A DNA stretch of 64,000 nt from Elymus sibiricus (taxonomy: Eukaryota > Streptophyta > Magnoliopsida > Poales > Poaceae): contig CM077672.1 of the NCBI GenBank assembly GCA_039707655.1, forward strand, positions 457,290,390-457,354,389. Direction: 5' to 3'. Positions 58,770 through 64,000 of the stretch are shown in pieces. The position numbers were made by a program, and so were the translations under genes. Under the pieces are notes generated by a model. It searched no databases, was not told the DNA's origin, and saw only the letters and a program-made list of their open reading frames with translations. Each line of letters begins with the position of its first letter. Within the stretch, counting starts at the first letter, position 1.

Positions 58770-61700
58770 ATGGCTTCTCCCTGCAGCCTCCCCTCCACGC
58801 GATGGCATCTAGGCAGTACCCTCCTCTCACCGCCGCCTCCCAACTCCTCCACCGCGATGTCGCCCGTCCCCTCCACGGCGTCAGCAACACATCTGGCGCG
58901 GTGAGTAGCCGGATCCGGCCGGGAAGTGCAGAAGGCCTCGCCGTTATCCATTCGCGCCGGCCACGTAGCTGGCCTGTCTGGATCTCGGTGAGATGACCTG
59001 GGAACATCGGTGTGGCGCGGCAAGTTGGAGGGACGGCGCCCTGGTCGTCGGGCTCGGTCTTCTACATCAGCCGAGCCGCGCCGTCGATCTCCATGGTGAG
59101 GCCATCTCAGGTCGATTCCCGGTGCTGAGGGAGACCACCACGGCGACCCAACATGCTGCTCAATGCAGCGTCGCCACCTTATCCGAGTACGACGGCAACA
59201 ACCGGGTCCCGAGCTCCTCTACGCCACCACCGGCGCATCGATTCCGGCAACACCGTCGCCGTCCCTTCACGTGCTGGTAGTCCCTGTGAATCCAGGTAGG
59301 TGACCGCCGGTGCGCTACAAGTCTTGTATGTTTTTCAATGGGTTGGAGTGCTCAGTCTGGGGCTTATGTTGCTCTGATGTTTCTGTGTGGCAGGTATAAT
59401 TGGATTCTACGACGACTTTGTGGAAGACCTCTACGGAAACCTCGGTGGGCAGGTTGATTGATGCATATTTTTTGTCGATGTATAATTCACATGGACAGAA
59501 GGTTTTCTTGACCCATTTGCCTCTTCATACCTGATTATTGAAATCAACAAGGGGTAGTCACATGTATTGTTTAGACAGTTAAATGATGATGGATTTTCTG
59601 GGATCATCATAGTTTCAGATCATTGGATGTTCTTAGTGGTTTCCCTTAGACCCTTGCAAGTGATTTAAAATGAGTACGTAGAGGGGGTTATCCAAGGAAT
59701 GAGGTTGTCAGAGAATTTGGTAGGTTCTCTGGGGTATTCATAACTTGGTCCAGGTTGTAAATTTCTATTCAAACTGGTGTTACTGTTGTGCATTCTATTC
59801 ACTACTTGATATGATAAGCGTTGGTCAATGCTCATCAATCTCAATGTTCTCATCAGTATTCACTGTCTTGGTTAGGAATAAATGCACAACAGTAATCCTT
59901 GCCAGTGCACTATGATATGGCACGACGACATAGCACTGTCATGGCTGGTCTTATACTTTATTGTTGTTTGATGCTTGATATTATACGTCAGTTTAAATTA
60001 TGGACTGGTTGTTTCTCAGTTACCTGTAAGTTTGTGAAAGATAGGTGATGCGTTAGTTGCTGAATAAACGATGGTTATCGCCACAATGATTTTCCTTTAT
60101 GTTTGTATATGTTGAATTATTACATGTTATCTTCTTAGCATTATCAATGTACTCCAGCAAGGGTATTAGTCAGATAACCAAGGCTATATATTCCTGGGTA
60201 CTGTAATGGTAGTTTCTATTCACAGAAGTTACTTGAGTCGCAGTTTTAAGTATTGGCAAGTGAAGCAGCAGCTGCAGGATGTGTTTACCGTAATCTGCAC
60301 CACTGCGATGTTGCACTCCATTCTGTTTGCTGCCTGAATTCAAATGATAACAATACATGATACATGTGCATTAAAAACAGTTTTGTGGATACTCTAGTTC
60401 ACTAGTGGAAAACAGGGCTATGGTCCCGGTTCCAGAGGGCCTTTAGTCTCGGTTCTGAAACCGGGACAAAACAAACGGGACTAATACCCAAAACCTTTAG
60501 TCCCGGTTGGCCTACGAACCAGGACCAAAGGAGCTCCACGTGGCCGCTGTGGGGCGCCCAGGCAGGAGGACCTTTAGTCCCGGTTGTTAACACCAACCGG
60601 GACCAAAAGGCAACCACGCGTCAGCAGCTCGCAGGCGCTGGTTTTTTTTTTTGAAAGGGGGGGTTTAGGGGGTTTTGGAGGGTTTAGGGGTTTCATATTG
60701 TGTTAGCTAGCTAATAGAGAGAAGTGACCTCTCTTTCTTCGTGCTTGGTCGACGCTAGCTACTACATATAGAGAGAACTCGACGCTAACTAGTAAGCAAA
60801 TGAAGGAAACCATTAATTACACAAGATCGTCATGAACATATATAGAGAGAAGTGACCTCTCTTTCTCCGTGCTTGGTCGAACAACAAGTTTTCGTATATC
60901 TATCCGACGCTACTACATATATACAATATAACATCCCTGACATCATCAAGCGCCAAACTCCCATTGAATTTTCGTATGGTATTCTCCCTTTTCATGTATG
61001 ACGTGGTCAAGAAAGAATCCCGCCAATTCCTCTTGAATTGCTCGTATGCGATCATGTGGCAGGAGTTCATCCCGCATCTGCCAGATCTAATTTAAAGAAG
61101 GGGGTCACAATTGATGGTAATAAAATAAAATTGTGAATATTGTTTACGTACTTCAAATTGTTTGTCAGACAAGAAGCCCCGCTCAGTGGTCGAGTGGCGA
61201 ATGAACTCGCAAACGTAGTATCCACATAAATTATTCCCGCCTGCCTGCCACAAGCACTTTACGAGAATAGAGTTCAATCAAACTGATAATCAAGCATGAT
61301 AATGGTATTGATGAAACTAGAATCAATGAGAGATGCACGGTACTAGCTAGTACTACTTACTTTGGGGTGTGTAAATCACAGCTCGTTCTTCAGACCCGGA
61401 ACCATTTCGGTGAACTGTTTCCAAACCCTGCCAGGCAAAGAAAATGATTACTTGATATCAGGAAATGAACGAAAGTTACCGATATGGTCCCGGTATTGAT
61501 TGAACTTACTTCTGGAGCATTGCAGTCATGTCCGCATAATCCTTGGGATATTTACGTCTCGAGTCTAAGACAGTTACTACTCCCCCGTCAAGCTTAATGG
61601 ATAGCAGAATAAAGTGGAACCTGCGCACGCATAACTCATCAATTACAGGACGGTGAGGACGGGGACGGGACGGGACGGACAGCCAAACCTAGACAAATCT

Positions 61701-63080
61701 TGAGGAAAATGGAGCTTGGAGGTTGAGCTTGGAGAGGAGAAAGCTTAAGTGTGGCTCGGCCATTTCATCGAACACCTCATGTGCATGCATAGAAGGAAGA
61801 ACAGAGCAGCGCATGCACACCTCCCACACAGCCAAAAAATAGAGGAGAGGGTGGGCAGGGGCGAGGGTATATATAGGCATCTCTTTAGTCCTGGTTGGTG
61901 GCTAGAACCGGGACAGAAGACTGACCTTTAGTCCCGGTTCCATCCACCAACCGGGACTAAAGGTGCTGCGCCAGGAGCGAGGCCCATTGGTCCCGGTTCG
62001 TGTCTGGAATCGGGACCAAAGGGGTCAGACGAACCGGGACCAATGGCCCCCGAGGCCCGGCCGGCGCCCTGGCCTCACGAACCGGGATTGATGCACCCAT
62101 TGGTCCCGGTTCGTAAGGGAACCGGGATTAATGCCCTTATCTGGCCCTGGACCAAAGCCCTGTTTTCTACTAGTGGTTGTACATATATTCTATTAAGCTA
62201 ATGCTATCAGCTAGCAACTGAAATTGTGTCACCGTTTCATTTGATATTATACTCTACTGCTAGCCTAATGCTGTTTATAAACTCCTTGCAGGCAAACATG
62301 CTGCCTTCTCAGTTGGCTGGAGCTTCATGTGGGTTATTTTATTCGGACTTCTATTTGCCGGGGTCGGAGCTTATGGAGTGTACAAATACAGGGCTACAGC
62401 CTACAGGTAAAACATCTCTACTCATCATTTAAGTAATCTTTTATTGATCCTCTCGCATGATGTTTATACTATGGTATGGTTCGGTTTTTATTATCTGGTC
62501 AGCATATTAGGACTACTAGTATATCTGATTGTTACACTACCCATTACCAGATTACGAGCATGGATGATTGTTCGATTGAATTCAATCTTTATGAAATACA
62601 AATAACAGCTCACTCTGCTTAAAATACAGTATGGGAACTTTTCCTTTTAAATCCCTACAAGTTTGAACACAATAATGTTTTTGTTAATGCCATACTTTGC
62701 AATGCCTGAACCTTACAGAACAAAATGAAATTAGTACAGAACTGGTAATTAATGATATTTTGTAGAGAAAACTGAAATATATTCCAACTTAGTAGATGGA
62801 CTTGTCTCGAGCAGGAGATAGGAATGCCTTTTCTAATAACTACTGCCGCATATATAAACCTAATGCCCGGAAGGGAACTGCATTAAAATTCCCAAGGAGA
62901 AGACCACTTATATAGTTCACCAAATTGGTTCGACATACCTGTAGATGTCAAGTCATGTGAGTACTTGTTCGATTGAAAGCAAGTGTACTTTGGTCATTTT
63001 CAGAGTGAAACTGGGTCTAGCAATCGAGTTGATGGGCATTATTCTCCAGCAAAATACAACGCTCCCGTAATAGAAGGCTA
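58770..63080 (+). CDS. Candidate membrane-protein gene, exon structure incomplete
   Basis: A GC-rich start region has two possible ATGs, at 58770 and 58802, and a clear donor GGCGCG|GTGAGT at 58900. Downstream, an exon beginning at 59397 reads IIGFYDDFVEDLYGN and ends at CTCG|GTGGGC. It joins in frame an exon at 62292-62406 (acceptor TTGCAG) that reads KHAAFSVGWSFMWVILFGLL then FAGVGAYGVYKYR. The latter is one strong transmembrane helix with a basic stop-transfer end. A last exon may start near 63000 and stop at 63069 or 63080. The link from the start region to 59397 is not in phase, so an exon is missed. The helix resembles those of vacuolar sorting receptors but other family signs are absent, so I leave it unnamed. 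A CACTA element lies in the 2.8-kb intron. Confidence 0.5.
60400..62175. mobile_element. Non-autonomous CACTA transposon (1776 bp) with 3-bp TSD
   Basis: The left end is cactagtggaaaacagggct and the right end, on the minus strand, is cactagtagaaaacagggct. The 3-bp duplication gtt flanks it (60397-60399 and 62176-62178). Subterminal tracts contain many ggtcccggtt/aaccgggac units in both orientations, as in CACTA elements. No TNP transposase frame is present. It carries a decayed Ulp1-type protease fragment. It lies in an intron of the plus-strand candidate gene. Confidence 0.92.
60946..61619 (-). pseudogene. Ulp1-type (C48) protease fragment captured in CACTA element
   Basis: Minus-strand exon-like blocks read, in order, ILLSIKLDGGVVTVLDSRRK then YPKDYADMTAMLQK, then VWKQFTEMVPGLKNEL followed by a TGA, then GGNNLCGYYVCEFIRH with the catalytic-type Cys, then HDRIRAIQEELAGFFLDHVI and a C-terminus ending IQWEFGA with TGA at 60946. 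This is the C-terminal half of the transposon-associated Ulp1 family common in grass CACTA/Mutator-like elements. The internal stop in the VWK block and the lack of the N-terminal half make it non-functional. It is only distantly related to the host ULP2 gene at 606-6860. Confidence 0.75.
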
Positions 63081-64000
63081 GAACTCAACAATACTGTATC
63101 CAAGTTCCCAACCTGAGTTCACCTAAACAACAACTCAAAGTAAAAGACAATAAATAAGAACTTAACCACATTCTTGATAGGCTCCCAACAATATTGCAAG
63201 ATCACCATCTGCCTTTATATCGTCAATAGTATTAGATGAGCAAAATGGACCAGATCACAATGTGCCTTTATATCATCAATTTTACTGAGCAAAATGTAAT
63301 GGATTACCATGTGCCTTTATGTCGTCAATCTTAGGTGAGCAAAATGGATATTATACGACAGTTGGGCGTGTCAATGCCCCATGCACATATGTGAAATCTG
63401 GGCATTATATATTATTGAAATGCACATGATACCCTCCTAAGAGTCGACTTAATACAACAACAATGCAGTATTATTCAGCGATACTATGAAATGCTTGTAT
63501 GTGAAGTCTGAAATATGTTAACAGCCAATTACACTTTCAGAACCAATAATTTCAATGCCCCTACCAACATGTTAAACACTTTCACATGATTATACTCATG
63601 CAAGCTACTTGAGTTTGATAAACGCAGATCTCTGTTGCTGAAGCTTAGTATGTTACAGTGATTATTATGCAGGTTTATTTCACTAAATAAATGGATTCTA
63701 TCAACAGCAGCGAGTAACAACTCCAAGGAAAAAGCAATTTACCTTCATGTTAGTGCAAGAGCGTCATAAACGAGATATTATACGATAGGTGGGCGTGTCA
63801 ATGAGAAATGCAAATATGTGAAATGTCAAACATTATATATATTATTATTGAAATGCACATCAATGGCACCAAGGAGTCCGAAATGTACCTACAACCAATA
63901 ACACTTATAGAGGAAATAATTGCATAACCGCTACCATCACGCATAACCACTTTCGCATGGTGATACTCATGCAAGTTACACAAGTTTCTTAAGTGTGGAC
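62410..64000. other. 3' part and flank of the membrane-protein gene; local repeats
   Basis: Besides the possible last exon near 63000, only repeats are seen. Three copies of a unit of about 55 bp (gcctttata/gtc(g/a)tcaat...gagcaaaatg) lie at 63204-63350. A segment of about 200 bp from gggcgtgtcaatg at 63364 recurs, diverged, at 63791, ending in catgcaag(c/t)ta. Confidence 0.5.

Noticed and set aside
58770..63080. Assignment of the plus-strand gene to the vacuolar sorting receptor family
   Set aside because: Only the helix and the YKYR end resemble that family. The conserved cytosolic tail and lumenal Cys-rich repeats are not visible.
1..64000. CRISPR arrays, operons, riboswitches, tRNA or rRNA genes
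   Set aside because: The tandem repeats present are not CRISPR-like in unit or spacer size. The genome is that of a plant, and no cloverleaf or rRNA sequence was recognised.

Overview
The window is plant nuclear DNA, most likely from a Triticeae grass (wheat, barley, rye or Aegilops group). The reasons are intron-rich genes with plant splice sites, an Angela/BARE-type Copia element with LTRs opening TGTAGGAGATATGCCCTAGA, several Stowaway MITEs with CTCCCTCCG ends, a CACTA element with CACTAGTAGAAAACAGGG ends, Helitron-like termini and nested insertions. No bacterial features, tRNA, rRNA or CRISPR array were seen. Coding calls come from reading splice sites and protein motifs by eye.

Layout. 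(1) 1-11 kb: minus-strand, multi-exon ULP2-type SUMO protease (peptidase C48). Eleven exons are resolved between 606 and 6860, including one GC-AG intron. The exon with the catalytic Cys lies left of the window. Upstream are a Stowaway MITE, a hAT element with 8-bp target duplication, and a GC-rich probable promoter/5' UTR near 10.6-11.1 kb. (2) 11.36-15.1 kb: a diverged tandem array with a unit of about 0.8 kb. (3) 16.37-25.94 kb: a complete young Copia retrotransposon in minus orientation. It has 2039-bp LTRs with about five differences, TSD ataaa, PBS and PPT, but its coding region is dead. (4) 28.37-38.57 kb: a LINE remnant split by a 9.3-kb insertion whose two outer ends both look like Helitron 3' ends pointing outward. 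Each arm carries exons of an unrecognised gene in its own orientation.

(5) 38.65-45.8 kb: an apparently intact B3-domain gene (minus strand, four exons, 233 codons). Its last exon and 3' flank are present as five near-identical tandem units of about 1.245 kb. (6) 49.9-52.5 kb: a second B3 paralogue broken by a 1-bp deletion. (7) 54.3-56.5 kb: a third, orphan 3' end of the same gene, with an acidic transposon-type pseudogene and two Stowaways inserted. The three B3-related blocks are segmental duplicates. Block two still shows the uninterrupted sequence into which the LINE and Helitrons inserted in block one.

(8) 56.95-64 kb: a Helitron 3' end, an inverted-repeat MITE, an (AT)n tract, and a plus-strand candidate gene encoding a membrane segment. 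One intron of that gene holds a 1776-bp non-autonomous CACTA element carrying a captured Ulp1-type (C48) protease fragment.

No operon-like organisation exists. Functionally the window holds one SUMO-protease gene, a small B3 transcription-factor cluster being reshaped by duplication, one candidate membrane-protein gene, and transposon sequence making up well over half of the length.
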